DNA of 64,000 nucleotides, from assembly GCF_052857255.1 (NCBI RefSeq), contig NC_135504.1, forward strand, positions 139,588,121 through 139,652,120, in the 5' to 3' direction. Source of the DNA: Amblyomma americanum. Taxonomy: Eukaryota; Arthropoda; Arachnida; Ixodida; Ixodidae. The number at the start of each line of letters is the position of its first letter. Position 1 is the stretch's first letter. The notes beneath the pieces are model-generated. The model made no database searches and was not told the origin of the DNA. It saw nothing but the letters and a program-made list of their open reading frames with translations. A program made the translations under genes and the position numbers. Shown here in pieces: positions 33,545 through 43,650 of this stretch.

Positions 33545-34312
33545 TGTGAACGAGACGACGCGAGTTAACCGAAGAATAAAGAAGAGGAAGAAGAAGCATT
33601 CGGTGAGGTGGAGAGAGTTGATTGGTGGAGAAGAGAAGAAGACGACGACAAGGCATACGTGGATTAACACCGAGGCTATAAAAGGGCGAGTGAGAGCGAG
33701 ACCCGAGGGGAACAGCTGAGAAGCGGAGGCTCTGGCTGGTCAGGGACACTTTGGCTGGAAGAGAGCGACGTCGGCTACTGCTCCGGTGAGCTCGCGTTCT
33801 ACGGCAACGCATCGTGGACTTCTGCCGTGCCTGAGCCCGTTACGGGGAGTCAACAAAGGCCGCTGCCACCTGCTAGGCCAGGGGTGTCTCCAGCGCTGTT
33901 GCCACCCACGCCAACAACACCGGCATCACCACCACGGGCGCTTGGACCTGGAGCTTGTACGACGCAGCCAGCGACGCCAGCCCAAGCGCGCCGAACGCCG
34001 CCAGCGACGCCAGCCCAAGTACGGCGAACGCCGCCTCGACGCCGGCTACGGGATCCATACAACGCCGCAGCCACACCGAACCAACCGTGAGCACGAACGC
34101 CGACCGCGAATAGTAGAACACTAGTAGTAGACGCTAGTAGCAGTGTGCCCGGGTCGTGTGTACTTGTAGTATTTGTGTTTTGTGTAAGTTTTGTTAGTTT
34201 TGTGTTATAGTGTATGTGTCACGTAGGGTGTATTAAATGTGCGTTTGTGTGGGTACACCCGTCGCCTAGTGCATTCTTTCAGTTCGAGTGTTCTCCGGAA
34301 AGATCCGTGACA
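33545..34312 (+). repeat. 5' LTR of the gypsy element
   Basis: Starts TGTGAACGAGACGACG directly after element C and ends GATCCGTGACA. TATAAAA at 33677-33683 fits a promoter. A TGGCGAGCCTGTGCCAGGAT stretch at about 34321 is a candidate primer-binding region. No second LTR is present in the window, so the limits rest on the TG/CA ends only. Confidence 0.6.
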
Positions 34313-34403
34313 AAGATAAGTGGCGAGCCTGTGCCAGGATTTATTTCCATTTTTTTCTTTTTGCTTTGTCTCGGATTTTTCCGATCTCTCGACGGCAGAA
34401 AGT

Positions 34404-35451
34404 ATGGATTTGGCAAAAACTTTAGAACTGGCGCTCTAGCTGGGGTTAAGCAAAGAAGAGGCGATGCGTCTCCATGACGAGGAGGCAAAGAGGCAGAGAG
34501 AGGAGGCAGATAGAGAGAGGAAAGGGCGCAAGCACGCACAGGCGCTCGTGATGCAGAAGAGCGCGAGGCGAAAAGAGCTCGCGAGGCAGAAGAGCGAGAA
34601 GCTAGAAGAGCCCGCGAGGCAGAAGAACAGGAGAAAAGAAGGATAGAACGGGAGGAGTTTATTTTGTGGAAAGAGGCGCATATCGCGGTAGGATATGAGG
34701 AGATCACGGACGATGATCAGCGTTCCTTAGCGGGTACACAATCTCCTAGACCAGCCAGAGTTTGCCCAAGGAAGCTGATGGCTCCTTTTGATGACAAGAG
34801 AGATGATTTGGATGCATATCTGCAATGATTAGAGCGGATAGATTTGGGGCAAGGCTGGGAGCGCTGTGAATGGGCCACGGCATTGAGCATTTGTTTAGTC
34901 GGAGAGGCGCTGAATGTTTTTGGAAGGATGCCTGCTGCTGATTCCATGGACTACGAGAAAGTCAAAAAGGCACTCCTCCAAAGATTCAGGCTTATGGCAG
35001 AGGGTTTTCGTGAGAGATTTCGCACCGCGAAACCTGAGGATTCGGAAACCGCTAAGCAGTTTTCCTGCCTGCTATCCAACTATTTTGATAGGTGGCTTGA
35101 TATGTCAAACATAGAAAAGTGTTTTGAAGGTGTGCGTGACAAGCTGGTCACAGAGCAATTTTTAGCGTGTTGCAGCTCAAAGCTGGCGCTATTCCTGAAA
35201 GAAAGTTATGTTCGTTGGAAGAGTTTGCCGACACTGCAGACCAATTCCTCGAGGCTCAAGGGTTAAGATATTTGCGTAAGGCAAAGGAGAAAACCCCAAA
35301 GACCCTAGAGACATATGCGGCAAACCCAAGAGCATATGGCGGTGCATCTAAGGCGCCAGTAAGGTGTTTCCTGTGCGGCAAGGTGGGACACCGTGCAGCT
35401 GACTGTCGGACTAGTAGCGCTGCCCTAAAAACACAGGTTGTGTAGTCAAGG
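34404..35451 (+). pseudogene. gag of the truncated gypsy element
   Basis: ATG 34404 (MDLAKTLELAL) meets a stop after eleven codons. The following frame is a charged coiled-coil-like stretch rich in Glu/Arg (EEAKRQREEADRERKGRKHA). The capsid region (34780-35266) has MAPFDDKRDDLDAYL, the Trp-containing WERCEWATALS, and a segment from LLQRFR to VTEQFLACCSSKL. It is followed by one zinc knuckle, CFLCGKVGHRAADC (about 35369-35410). At least two stops and one frameshift disable it. Gag forms the particle that packages element RNA. Confidence 0.75.
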
Positions 35452-36765
35452 TTGTAACAGGAGGGGTCATAATCTGGATGAGTGCCGATACAGAACGCAG
35501 GACCGAGCTTCATGCGTTCTCGACTCTAGGGTAGAACTTGTCACGCCACCCGAAGTTCCACAACTGAAAGGAGAGCAAGCGCCGCTGGAAAATGAGGCAG
35601 TGAGTGGAAGACCCAAGTTGAAAGCAGCAATGCCGGTGGTGGTTAGGCAACTAGGGGACCGTCCTATATTGCTGCTTAGAGACAGCAGAGCGAACACAGT
35701 TTTGGTTCGGAGAAGCCTGGTGAAGGACGACGATCTTACAGGGGAAGCGTCGTCGCCACTCTTGTAGATAGCACAGTGAGGTACCATCCTGAAGCCAGGA
35801 TTCTAGTGTCCACGCCATATTATACGGGGCAGGTAGTGGCGGCAAAATGCGTAGACCAACCCATCTACGATATCATCTTGGGGAACATTACGGGTGCAAG
35901 AAGTGTCGAACACCCCGATCCCGAGTGGAGGATGCTCGACGTTGAAGAACATCCAAAGGAGGAAAAGCCTGCGACAGCTCAGACGGGTGCAGTCAGTTTC
36001 TCGTCGGCAGTGGAGACAAGAGCTCAAGCGACAGCCCGAGCAACGCAGCGTCCGCTCTCTACTCCTGTTGCGATGTGCTTGAGGGTAACACCGGGCGAAA
36101 TTGCAATTAGGCGAAAAGAAGACCCGAGCCTGAAGACCTGCTTCGAAAGAGTCGGGGAAAAGGTGAAAAGAAAGAAGAGTCGAACGTCATTCGAGTTTCA
36201 ATTGGTAAATGGTCTTTTGCCCAGGGAATGCACATTTAGTTCAGGAAGGCGTGTCCAAGAGCTGGTGTTACCGAGAGATATGCGAGAGACCGCGCTACGC
36301 TTAGGACATGACGCCATTATGGCCGGACACCAGGGTGTTCAAAAAACCGTGTCTAGGATCACCGAGGAGTTCTTTTGGCCGGGTGTTCAGAGTGACGTTA
36401 AGCGCTTTGTTCGCTCATGTGATGTGTGCCATCGCACAGTTCCGAAGGGAAGAGTTGGTCCCGTACCTCTGGGAAAGATGCCAGCCATCGACCTACCGTT
36501 TCAGCGAGTGCCTATTGTCATTGTGGGGCCAATCTCTCCAGTATTCGCCAAACGCAATAGATATGTGCTTACTCTAGTTGACGTGGCCATTCGTTATCCT
36601 GACGCTATTCCACTGAGAACTATTGACAGTATCCAAGTGGCGGGGGGTCTCGTGGAAATGTTTTCGCGTTATGGGTTCCGGAGGGAAGTTTTGAGTGACC
36701 GGGGCTCGAATTTCACATCGGAACTAATGAAGGAGGTTAACCGCCTTTTGTCAGTAAGACAGTGA
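35452..36765 (+). pseudogene. pol of the truncated gypsy element: protease and partial integrase
   Basis: An aspartic-protease segment (about 35630-35900) reads LLRDSRANTVLV where DSGAN would be expected, so the flap-side Gly after the catalytic Asp is changed. A long frame from 35776 to 36765 follows. It holds a zinc-binding region (LGHDAIMAGHQGV ... CDVCH, the HHCC motif) and the integrase core. The first catalytic position reads VPIVIVGPIS, with Val in place of Asp. The second, VLSDRGSNFTSEL, is intact. The third (Glu) is beyond the truncation. Reverse transcriptase would be expected after the integrase if the element is Gmr1-like. Confidence 0.75.
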
Positions 36766-37107
36766 GAAAATGAACAAAGATACTCTTGGTAAATACACAT
36801 CATTACAAAATCATTGCAGTGTCTGCCTGAAAAGATGTAGTTAAATAAAATGAGTGATCTGTCATTAATCTTGGCAACACTACCGTGAAGTTATCACAGT
36901 CAACTGGAGTAATATACTGAAGTAAAATTAGAGTAGTAACATGATAATTTAAAATAATGAGGTAATGACTCTTGACTGTACATATATAAGAAGTATTTGT
37001 ATATAACATTCTTTGGGATAATATCGCATATTAAAAATTAAATGGGAAACCAAGACAACAAGCTGCTGTTTAACTACAGCTGCTGCCTTTCCAAAGGTGC
37101 AGCATCA
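36766..37107. other. AT-rich sequence, no gene
   Basis: Sequence past the gypsy breakpoint, forming the 3' flank of the minus-strand Myb/SANT-like gene. AATAAA-type signals on the minus strand were not resolved. Confidence 0.35.
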
Positions 37108-37404
37108 TCAGTGAGGAGCTGCGGCAAGCCGATGTAGTTGCTGCACTATCATCTGCCCTATAACCACTTGCCGCTCAGCTGCAGAAGCAAGTCGTCGCTG
37201 GGATACAACCATGTTGCTCAGCTGCTGCTCTGCAATTCCTGCCCAGAGTTTCAGCGCAGCGGCCTGGTGTGCCTGGCACTCAGCCTGTGCCTCTGATGCG
37301 GCTGCCAAGCGTTGCAGGGCAGCAGACTGGCCCATTGTGGTCTCGACCAGCTGGTGCGAGCTTGTGCGCACCGTTGCCACAGCATCTTTGAGCTGCTGTA
37401 GCTC
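37108..37404 (-). CDS. Myb/SANT-like gene, last exon (Ala/Gln-rich coiled coil)
   Basis: A good acceptor (TTTTGTAAACAG) at 37405 opens about 98 codons, ELQQLKDAVATV to LHRLAAAPH and a stop at 37108. The composition is Ala/Gln/Leu with a heptad pattern. It closely parallels the last exon of the Myb-like gene at 45.0-47.2 kb (ALQQAAAVLQTAAAAAQQ), which suggests the same gene type. The upstream exons are at 40715 and 43379. The phase between this exon and the 40.7-kb exon does not match, so at least one exon is missing or lost. Confidence 0.5.
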   Translation of the reverse strand, partial: ELQQLKDAVATVRTSSHQLVETTMGQSAALQRLAAASEAQAECQAHQAAALKLWAGIAEQQLSNMVVSQRRLASAAERQVVIGQMIVQQLHRLAAAPH

Positions 37405-37499
37405 CTGTTTACAAAAGGATGCCGATATCATCGACCAGCATATTAGCTCGCCGTCATATGCAAGACAAGTAGTGCAAAAGTTTGCTAATACACGGGTTG

Positions 37500-37632
37500 G
37501 CTGTGTACTGTGCGATGCTAGTGCACGTTAAAGAACCCCAGGTGGTTGAAATTTCCGGAGCCCTTCACTACCTGCGTCTCTCATAGCCTGAGTCGCTTTG
37601 GGACGTTAAACCCCCATAAACTAAACCAAACC
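37500..37632 (+). mobile_element. 5'-truncated Ruka-type SINE, 13-bp TSD
   Basis: Starts inside the SINE body (TGTGTACTGTGCGATGC) and carries GTGCACGTTAAAGAACCCC and the GTTAAACCCCCATAAACTAAACC end. TSD AATACACGGGTTG (37487-37499) against AATACACGGATTG (37633-37645). It sits in the last intron of the minus-strand Myb/SANT-like gene, 95 bp from the acceptor. Confidence 0.9.
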
Positions 37633-38429
37633 AATACACGGATTGCATGCTATTCTCCAGACTATGCTAAGATGTCTGTGCAAATTTATATACATCAATC
37701 ACCATCAACATCGTGATTTGCAGCATGTGGCAAGCTGCAGCCAGGCTGATGCTTCTAGCTAACACTTTATCGTGTTTTGTGAACGATGCTCCCAGCTAAC
37801 TCTTTATTTAAAGTGTTCTGTGAACTCTGCATAGCACGTCGGCACATAGTGCATAGCGCAAAACAACATCACCGGCCTAATTATCGTGTGGCCTTGCATT
37901 CTCCTTCATTGCTAACAAGAATGTAGTAAACAGGAACACGTGTACATACAGACTTGATCTCGGAAGCCAACTCCAAAGTCTTCTGATATCAAGCTGCTAT
38001 GTGAGGGAGAAAATCTTCTGCAGCTGGTCTGCGTGCTGGCGAGCGCCGCTCCTGCTGTCCTGAACCTAACAATATACAGTAGAACCCCGCTGTTACGTTC
38101 CTCACTGCTGCGTTTTCCCGGCTGTTACGTCGTTTTCGTCCAGTCCCGGCATAGCTCCCATAGGATCCAATGTATTGGGTACCCCGCTGTTACGTTGTAG
38201 CTGTGCAAACGTTCCCGCATGATACGTCGCAACCTGGCACCCCGAACCCGGCCGGGCAACACGCGCCAACCGCCATTTTGACGAGTCTTGACCAGGCTTG
38301 GCTACGGAATTGGCTACAAGACCATGGCCTCCGAGATCACCCCCTTGCAAGTGCGTGGGTAATCTCGGAGGCCATTAAAGCCGCACGCGAGTTGGAGAGA
38401 TTGCCACTAGATGGCCACTGCCTCGTCAG

Positions 38430-38741
38430 TAATAATAATAATTGGTTTTGGGGGAAAGGAAATGGCGCAGTATCTCTCTCTTATATCGTTGGACACCTGA
38501 ACCGCGCCGTAAGGGAAGGGATAAGGGAGGGAGTGAAAGACGAAAGGAAGGGGTACCGTAGTGGAGGGCTCCGGAATAATTTGGACCACCTGGGGATCTT
38601 TAACGTGCACTGACATCGCACAGCACACGGGCGCCTTAGCGTTTTTCCTCCATAAAAACGCAGCCGCCGCGGTCGGGTTCGAACCCGGGAACTCCGGATC
38701 AGTAGTCGAGCGCCCTAACCACTGAGCCACCGCGGCGGGTG
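38430..38741 (-). mobile_element. tRNA-derived SINE (long type), 11-bp TSD, nested in Tigger
   Basis: On the minus strand: A box GGTGGCTCAGTGGTTAGGGC, B box GGTTCGAACCC, the shared body (CAGTGCACGTTAAAGATCCC), then a longer 3' region and an (ATT)n tail. TSD TGCCTCGTCAG at 38419-38429 and 38742-38752. Its 3' region and tail differ from the SINEs at 23.8, 37.5 and 51.3 kb, so it is a separate subfamily. Confidence 0.9.
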
Positions 38742-38904
38742 TGCCTCGTCAGCCGAAGCGAGTAAAACCCGCGGCCCGCAGCAATCCAGTCTTTTTGTTT
38801 GTGCGGTTCAACCCGTCCTAGTCGTCCGTGTCCTCCCGTCAACACCTACGCTCCCTACGCCTCGTCGGGCCTCGCTAACACCGCGAGCAATTTGTCGTCC
38901 TTTG

Positions 38905-40491
38905 ATGGCGTCGCGCAAGCGCAAGGCGCTTTCTCTCGAGGAAAAGCTGGATGTTCTCAATGCAGTCGACAAGCAGCCAGTACGGAAAAGAGTCGACGTC
39001 GCCAAGGATCTTGGTCTGCCACCCTCGACGCTTATCAGCATCGTCTCGAAGCGTGCCGAGATACAAGGGAATGCCACGCTCTTCGGCCCGAAAGCCAAGC
39101 AGGCTCGTGGCGCCAAGTATGGAAACCTCGACGAGTTGCTTCTTACTTGGTTTAAACAAGCTCGCGCTGCCGGTGTTCACTTCGACGGCAGCATTTTGCG
39201 CGAGAAGGCGATAGAAATAGCCGACCGACTGGGCATCAGATACTTTGCGGCGTCAAATGGCTGGATCGACCGTTTCCGGAAGAGGCACGGCATCGCGTAT
39301 AAGACGGTATCCAGGGAAGCAGCAAGTGTAAACTTGGAAACAGTCGACGATTGGAAGGGCACACTATCTGCCATAATTGAGGGGTATGAGCCTTGTGACT
39401 TTTACAATGCCTACGAAACGGGTCTTTTCTTTGGAGTGCAGCCATCCAAGTCGTTAAGCCTGAAGGGCAAAGCATGCCACGGAGGCAAATGCAGCAAAGA
39501 ACGATTGACGGTGCTCCTTTGTTGCAACATGGATGGCTCGGACAAGCTGAAGCCATGGGTAATCGGAAAATACCGAAACCCACGGTGCTTAATGAACATT
39601 CGCCTGCTGCCATGTCACTATAGAAGCAACAGTCGTGCATGGATGACGGGTTCTTTGTTCGAAACATTTCTTCGTTACTTCGACAAGATGGGCTCCCTCT
39701 GCAGGAGTGTTGTCCTTTTTCTGGACAATTGTGCTGCACACCCGAGAGACCCGTCGTTTCTTCGGAACGTTAAGCTTGTTTTTTTTCCTGCAAACACTAC
39801 AAGCCACTTGCAGCCATTGGATGCCGGCGTCACAAAGAACTTAAAGCACTCGTACAGGAAGTCCATCGTAAAGCGCAGTCTGGCGCGTATTGATCGCGGA
39901 CAGCAGCCTACGATCGTTTCAATAATGGGCGCTATGCACTACGTCGCTTCAGCGTGGACTGCAGTGAGCGCGTCAACTGCACAGCACTGCTTCACGCGGT
40001 GTGGCTTTCGCATGGACGGCGGAGAGGAAACTTCCACGGAAGCTGTAGAGACGGAAGCAGCCTCTCATGATCAAGAGCTGAGTGAAGCTTTGAATGCGCT
40101 GGGTGCCACGAGACTCTCATATGACGACTACGTCGCTGTAAATACTGCTGTCGTGACGTCCGAGTGTCAGAGTATCGCTGAGATCATTGCAGACTCGGTC
40201 TCGAGTGAAGCCTCAGACTGTGATGACGACGAGGAGCACGAGCCGCATGATTCCGGGGAGTTGGCGGGCCCGAGCTTTGGAGAAGCCGTCGCGGCTCTGG
40301 ACCTCCTCCGCAGGTACGTCGCACCTCAAAGCGACGCTGAGAGCAATGCGGCTTTCCAGGCCTTCGATAAATGCGTGGTGTGTTCCCGCGAGCAGAAAAA
40401 ACGGCAATCGACCATTTTCGATTTTTTTTACCTAAGCTCACTTGATGTCGAAATAAATTGTTTCAAGGCAAAGCTGCACTATTTTCATTAA
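38905..40491 (+). CDS. Tigger/pogo-type transposase (first catalytic Asp replaced)
   Basis: A 528-residue intact ORF. Residues 1-55 are a Psq-type helix-turn-helix (RKALSLEEKLDVL, STLISIVSKR). Residues about 70-135 are a CENP-B-type helix-turn-helix (LLTWFKQARAAG, IDRFRKRHGI). The DDE_1 catalytic domain follows. Its first acidic motif reads NAYETGLFF, with Tyr170 (codon 39412-39414) where the family has Asp. The second, LFLDNCAAHP (Asp274), and third, LQPLDAGV (Asp306), are intact. The C-terminal quarter is acidic. A single GAC-to-TAC change accounts for the lesion. The transposase should cut and paste elements bearing the flanking TIRs, but this copy is predicted to be inactive for cleavage while still able to bind DNA. 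Confidence 0.9.
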   Translation: MASRKRKALSLEEKLDVLNAVDKQPVRKRVDVAKDLGLPPSTLISIVSKRAEIQGNATLFGPKAKQARGAKYGNLDELLLTWFKQARAAGVHFDGSILREKAIEIADRLGIRYFAASNGWIDRFRKRHGIAYKTVSREAASVNLETVDDWKGTLSAIIEGYEPCDFYNAYETGLFFGVQPSKSLSLKGKACHGGKCSKERLTVLLCCNMDGSDKLKPWVIGKYRNPRCLMNIRLLPCHYRSNSRAWMTGSLFETFLRYFDKMGSLCRSVVLFLDNCAAHPRDPSFLRNVKLVFFPANTTSHLQPLDAGVTKNLKHSYRKSIVKRSLARIDRGQQPTIVSIMGAMHYVASAWTAVSASTAQHCFTRCGFRMDGGEETSTEAVETEAASHDQELSEALNALGATRLSYDDYVAVNTAVVTSECQSIAEIIADSVSSEASDCDDDEEHEPHDSGELAGPSFGEAVAALDLLRRYVAPQSDAESNAAFQAFDKCVVCSREQKKRQSTIFDFFYLSSLDVEINCFKAKLHYFH

Positions 40492-40714
40492 TTTTCGGAC
40501 CTTTCCTCACTGTTGCGTTTTCCCGGCTGTTACGTTTTTTTCGCGGTCCGGTGAAAAACGTATGAACGGGGTTCCACTGTACACAGAAAAAACATTCTTG
40601 CAGTACTCAATTGCTGCAGTGTAGATGTTCTCATCTCATGGCAATGTACACAATGGCGTGCAGCAGGGAAGCTTGTAACAACTATTAACAACTCATGCAC
40701 ATGGTTGAACTTAC

Positions 40715-40908
40715 GTGACAAGCCACTCGCCCTGGCTGTTCCCCAACAGAAATATGCTGGGACTGCCGCCGAGAGGGCGTGACTTGGCAGCAGGCTGTGC
40801 GCTGCACACCACATGCTGCACATCAGCAGCTGATGAGGAAGCCCGCTGAGGATACGAAGTGCTGCCATCCAGCGACTGCGCAGGAGAAGATGGTGGACTG
40901 CTGCTATC
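40715..40908 (-). CDS. Myb/SANT-like gene, internal exon (Ser/Pro-rich)
   Basis: Bounded by a TGTGTATTCAG acceptor and a consensus GTAAGT donor (40714 downward), 194 nt. The frame starting at the exon edge gives a Ser/Pro/Ala-rich linker (DSSSPPSSPAQSLDGS). This resembles the Pro-rich linker exon of the 45-kb Myb-like gene in position and composition. An alternative frame is also open, so the choice rests on that analogy. Confidence 0.45.
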
Positions 40909-41065
40909 CTGAATACACATGACCACAATGAATATCAGTATTGTGATTTTGATCTCATCATAAATAATCTCAACTAGTCACATAAGTGTTGCAGCAACGC
41001 AAACGATAAATGAAACACAAACAGATTAGATCTGAGAACCAGACAAATTCACTGAACGCCCATGA

Positions 41066-42262
41066 AGTGAACATTTCGGCTTTAGAAAAAATAAGTCCTC
41101 CGAAATGGCCCTTCTTGAAGTGAAAGAACATATACTCGAAAACATTGAAAGGAAAATATTTACCCTCGGAATATTTCTGGATTTTAGAAAGGCCTTCGAC
41201 TGTGTCCAACACGACGTGCTTTTAAGGAAGTTGCCATTGTATGGATTTCGCGGCAACGCATGGTCTTTAATAAAAAGCTACTTAACATCTAGAGCCCAGT
41301 TCACATGTATAAATGGCGCAAAATCCGACAGCAGACTTGTAAAACAGGGCGTACCTCAAGGGTCATTACTTGGTCCGACACTATTTTTACTATATATAAA
41401 CGACATTGTAAACATAATAAATAACACTAAGTTAATTTTATATGCAGATGACACGAATGTGTTTTTCTCGGGCGCTGACGTTGTGGACGTGTTTCATCAG
41501 GCCAAGGAATGGTTAACTGGACTGAACTTATGGCTTCTTTCGAACAGACTCCAATTAAACACAAGTAAAACTAAATACATACTGTTTAGACCGAGGGGAA
41601 CCCATCCACCCACGAACTTGCACCTAAAATTTCATAACGTTACTATCGAACAATCGACTACAGTTAGATTTTTGGGGGTAATATTCCAGGAGAACCTTTC
41701 ATGGACGCCTCACGTTGACGTACTGCGTAGGGACCTTGGGCGAGCCGTGGGAATTTTAAACAAGATAAGATACCATGTTCCGTCTGCTGTAAAAAAGCAA
41801 ATCTACTATGCGCTTTTACATTCACGCTTCTGTTACTGTTTCCTAATATGGGCTACAACGACTAAGACACATTTGGATTGTCTTTTTTCTTTGCAAAAGC
41901 GAGCAGTGAGAGCAATAGGCAATTTAGATCTTTCGGAGGACACTGCACCTCATTTTAAAAGTAATAAAATAATGCCCATTCACAAACTCCATAAACACAA
42001 ACTGGCCCTGAAAATTTCGCGTCTTCACCAAGCAGATATAACATTTCAAACTAAATATCATGCCCAACCTGGTCCTTATTATCTACGACACAACTTAATA
42101 CCAAGGCCCCGTTCGCGTACAACATACGGTGATCAAAAACTAAGTTATTTGATTCCGGATTTCCTCAATGCGCATCCTGAATTAGCTGAGATACTGTTTA
42201 CTGCCACCAAGGTGCAACGACTGAGAAGAACACTTAGAGACATTTTCTTAAATGAAAACTAA
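41066..42262 (+). CDS. CR1/L2-like reverse transcriptase (N-terminally truncated)
   Basis: The frame is open from 41066 to a stop at 42262 (about 398 codons). It starts with FGFRKNKSSEMALLEVKEHI, so the endonuclease and first RT blocks are missing. Palm motifs: LDFRKAFDCVQHDVLL, QGVPQGSLLGPTLFLLYIND and LYADDTNVFFSG (YADD codons at 41441-41452). The FLGVIFQENLSW block and thumb region (YYALLHSRFCYCFLIW) follow. The C-terminus is LRRTLRDIFLNEN. There are no stops across the remaining domain, so the copy is fairly recent, but it cannot act alone. Confidence 0.8.
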   Translation, partial: SEHFGFRKNKSSEMALLEVKEHILENIERKIFTLGIFLDFRKAFDCVQHDVLLRKLPLYGFRGNAWSLIKSYLTSRAQFTCINGAKSDSRLVKQGVPQGSLLGPTLFLLYINDIVNIINNTKLILYADDTNVFFSGADVVDVFHQAKEWLTGLNLWLLSNRLQLNTSKTKYILFRPRGTHPPTNLHLKFHNVTIEQSTTVRFLGVIFQENLSWTPHVDVLRRDLGRAVGILNKIRYHVPSAVKKQIYYALLHSRFCYCFLIWATTTKTHLDCLFSLQKRAVRAIGNLDLSEDTAPHFKSNKIMPIHKLHKHKLALKISRLHQADITFQTKYHAQPGPYYLRHNLIPRPRSRTTYGDQKLSYLIPDFLNAHPELAEILFTATKVQRLRRTLRDIFLNEN

Positions 42263-42559
42263 ATACCATGCTGTGCTGATAATTTCGTTCGCCTTCACTC
42301 CGGATCTTTACCTTCACTGTGATGACTGTTTTTCATAACACCACGCTACTGATCCAACCTACTGTTTCTTATGTACCTGTATTTTTGTGTTTTTCATGCC
42401 CTTTCATATCATGCAGTATTGATGTTTCTTTTGCTTTGTAATTATTGTGCTTATGTTATGTTGTTTCCGCCGCAGCCAAGGGGGGCGCGGCCCCGTCAGG
42501 CATGTTCTTTTGCCTTTTGTCGCGTCCCCCAAGGCATTTCTGTAACGGAATGTCTTCAA

Positions 42560-42561
42560 TA

Positions 42562-42609
<48 letters not shown>

Positions 42610-42612
42610 AAA
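42560..42612. repeat. (AAAG)n microsatellite
   Basis: About twelve AAAG units directly after the AATAAAG of the CR1/L2-like 3' UTR. It is probably the element's own tail, expanded. Confidence 0.9.
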
Positions 42613-42639
42613 GAAAGGTTCACAATATTTCACAATGTA

Positions 42640-43378
42640 ATGCATTGAAGCATATTTGCGGGAATATTTTGAGCTGATAATATGTTTATCATTTTCTAAA
42701 CATGTCACTGAATGTAAATCGCAGAGCTTCTAGGAGGTAGCCGTTTTTGTGGACAGTCAAAACAGAAAATTGACGCTGTTCATTATGTATTCAGATGGCG
42801 TTAATGCATGTTGACCTCAGTAGTCTTAAAAAAAATGTGTGCTGCTGTTTATATGCATTGTCTTACGACCGGGCTCTAGACACTTGCCTTTTTAATGTGT
42901 TCTTCACTATATCCTATACATTTGACCATTGTTCACAGCTAGCGTAATTAACGATTGGACTATTCATGTTTTTATATATCCAAAATTGGTGTGCTCACAT
43001 CTGTCTTATTTTGTTTTCATGCAGACAGATTTCTGATCTGAGAAAATTGACTAAATTTCTCTACTTTAGTCATGCTAGTCAAATGGTCAAAACATCGCCA
43101 CCGAGCTCAACATGCTGGGGCCTTGCAATCATTTGAAGACCTAAGAAATCAATTTTTTGATCAACCAAGATTAATATCAGGAAACATAGAGTTTTTGTCG
43201 AACATACCTCGTCAAAAAATCCGCCGCACACACCTACGGCGCTTGAGCGGCCGACCAGGGCTAGGATGCGGCACCGTAGCCCGTACAAACGTCCGTTGCC
43301 GGTGCCCATATGAGTCAACAAGCCGCTTGTTACACAACAGCAGAGGCACATACTCGATCATAGAGCTCACCTGTGTTC
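42640..43378. other. Intron/intergenic sequence, no recognised gene
   Basis: Contains a 105-codon plus-strand ORF (43072-43389) without recognisable motifs. Most of the interval is probably intron of the minus-strand Myb/SANT-like gene. Confidence 0.35.
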
Positions 43379-43650
43379 GGCGGCCATGACGGCTGCGTCG
43401 TGGAGAGAGTTATAATAAACTTCCTTTTTCCAGAAGTTAACTTTGCACCACTGTTCCACTGTTTTCTCCGCAGGCCCCTCATCGTTCAAAGCTACGGCAA
43501 GCTCACGCCACAACAGCGCCTTACCAGCTTTCGTTATCTCCGGTATTACCACAGAAAATTCTTTCACTAGACATGGATACCTCTCCATGAATTCCACTAT
43601 AATAAGGCGCTGCTTTGGCGAAACATGAGGACTTGCTGCCGACCGATGAT
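43379..43650 (-). CDS. Myb/SANT-like gene, DNA-binding-domain exon
   Basis: The frame SPKQRLIIVEFMERYPCLVK through ALLWRELAVALNDEGPAEKT and VEQWCKVNFWKKEVYYNSLH to AAEHR ends at a GTGAGC donor (43378 downward). The spacing of W and bulky residues (FMERYP, LLWRELA, T-V-E-Q-W) fits a Myb/SANT-like domain of the kind carried by PIF/Harbinger accessory proteins. No in-frame ATG is seen before a break at about 43650, so the true start is upstream or lost. The remaining exons are probably 40715-40908 and 37108-37404. Confidence 0.6.

Larger units (their letters stand above)
33545..36765 (+). mobile_element. Ty3/gypsy element, 3'-truncated, protease followed by integrase
   Basis: 5' LTR, leader, gag, zinc knuckle, protease, then the integrase core, all on the plus strand. 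The frame is lost at 36765 inside the integrase core, and AT-rich unrelated sequence follows. No RT or RNase H lies between protease and integrase, which is the domain order of Gmr1-like Ty3/gypsy elements. An internal deletion in a normally ordered element is the alternative. Confidence 0.75.
38077..40579 (+). mobile_element. Tigger/pogo DNA transposon, complete
   Basis: TIRs: CAGTAGAACCCCGCTGTTACG at the left and, inverted, CAGTGGAACCCCGTTCATACG at the right. An internal CGTTTTCCCGGCTGTTACG motif is shared by both ends. TA flanks each end (38075-38076, 40580-40581), the expected target duplication for Tc1/mariner/pogo. It encodes a full-length transposase and has a SINE in its leader. It lies in an intron of the Myb/SANT-like gene, in the opposite orientation. 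Confidence 0.9.
41030..42612 (+). mobile_element. CR1/L2-like non-LTR retrotransposon, 5'-truncated
   Basis: Contains the RT C-terminal two thirds, a 300-bp 3' UTR with AATAAA next to its end, and a terminal (AAAG)n run. No RNase H follows the RT, in contrast with A, B and the copy at 63.7 kb. The 5' limit near 41030 is approximate. It lies in the first mapped intron of the minus-strand Myb/SANT-like gene. Confidence 0.75.

Noticed and set aside
43072..43389. 105-codon plus-strand ORF
   Set aside because: Overlaps the intron and donor side of the minus-strand SANT exon and has no recognisable motif.
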